A stretch of DNA of 64,000 nucleotides from positions 1 to 64,000 of the forward strand of contig CANMCX010000014.1 in NCBI GenBank assembly GCA_947496465.1, written 5' to 3'. Made by a program: the position numbers and the translations under genes. Source of the stretch: Marinifilum_A sediminis (GTDB taxonomy: Bacteria > Bacteroidota > Bacteroidia > Bacteroidales > Marinifilaceae). Within the stretch, counting starts at the first letter, position 1. Each line of letters starts with the position of its first letter. The notes below the pieces were generated by a model that saw only the letters and a program-made list of their open reading frames with translations, was not told the origin of the DNA and did not search any database. Positions 63,862-64,000 of this stretch are shown piece by piece.

Positions 63862-64000
63862 TTATTTTAAATAATCATCAAAATAATTGCTGACCTTTTG
63901 TTTCAAATGAATTCGGTCGCGACCTCTTACATTGTGTTCTGCTCTTGGATAAGGGAAATAATCAACCTGAACATTATTTTTTATACACTCACGTATAAAG
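63862..64000 (-). CDS. C-terminal end of an S9 (prolyl oligopeptidase/DPP IV-like) peptidase, cut by the window
   Basis: Only the last 45 codons are inside the window. They read ...QVDYFPYPRAEHNVRGRDR then IHLKQKVSNYFDDYLK and stop, which matches the C-terminus of DPP IV-like serine peptidases including the catalytic His (AEHNV). The hairpin GCCGG...CCGGC at about 63825-63848 lies just after the stop codon and may be its terminator. Confidence 0.75.
   Translation of the reverse strand, partial: FIRECIKNNVQVDYFPYPRAEHNVRGRDRIHLKQKVSNYFDDYLK

Overview
The window looks like a chromosome segment of a low-GC, probably marine, member of the Bacteroidota (Marinifilaceae/Marinilabiliales-like; the rank is inference). 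The signs are: weak or absent Shine-Dalgarno sequences; several upstream boxes matching the Bacteroidota -7 consensus TAnnTTTG; signal peptides ending in ...AQ or lipoprotein Cys; BlaI/M56 antirepressor-TonB fusions; a PD40/TPR envelope protein; lysine-type SerA; and a fermentative butyrate kinase. No rRNA, tRNA, complete insertion sequence, prophage or CRISPR array was seen.

Layout. 1-1864: gene-poor, with a 44-bp tandem repeat and dispersed 117-bp repeats. 1865-7583: butyrate kinase, a serine hydrolase, and a membrane nucleotide cyclase next to a cyclic-nucleotide-gated K+ channel-like protein. 7680-14479: a seven-gene efflux operon (TetR, TolC, HlyD-like adaptor, two ABC ATPases, two ABC-2 permeases) with TTAACCAnnTGGTTAA operators. 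14672-24210: FtsX/MacB-like permease, DUF1015-serA-serC, gcvT and a TPR/PD40 envelope protein. 24538-27310: an Hpt / STAS / receiver-PP2C partner-switching module and a PQ-loop protein. 27337-32842: citrate lyase operon citD-E-F-XG-C. 32843-33779: intergenic, with a putative small RNA. 33780-41932: ADP-dependent sugar-kinase-like protein, SPFH protein, ClpB, OsmC, peroxiredoxin-like lipid-export-independent thiol protein, AraC regulator. 42012-46742: a GH47-type mannosidase lipoprotein and a large ABCG-like transporter. 46743-47916: an array of five putative small-RNA genes, four on an exact 184-bp period. 47917-54191: esterase, zinc-peptidase-like membrane protein, SRPBCC protein, hypotheticals, DUF3788 protein with no standard start, aspartyl protease, FKBP lipoprotein. 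54422-59818: two BlaI + M56-TonB modules flanking thioredoxin and a DNA glycosylase, sharing a TACTA-N6-TAGTA operator. 59970-64000: small membrane protein, BamA/TamA-like barrel, MATE transporter, and the end of an S9 peptidase.

What stands out. The best candidate for something undescribed is the tandem small-RNA array at 47022-47870. Each unit has a TAnnTTTG promoter box, a conserved UUAG-rich core of about 45 nt and a Rho-independent terminator, and a possible relative lies at 33578-33711. Other leads are the cyclase/channel pair with non-canonical substrate-specifying residues, the duplicated BlaI/M56-TonB regulons with a common operator, the DUF1015 protein with a ParB/SerK-like DGHHR motif beside serA/serC, the GH47 enzyme, and an unannotated HxxxxxxD...HxH peptidase-like membrane protein. 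All family calls come from reading motifs; no database search was run.
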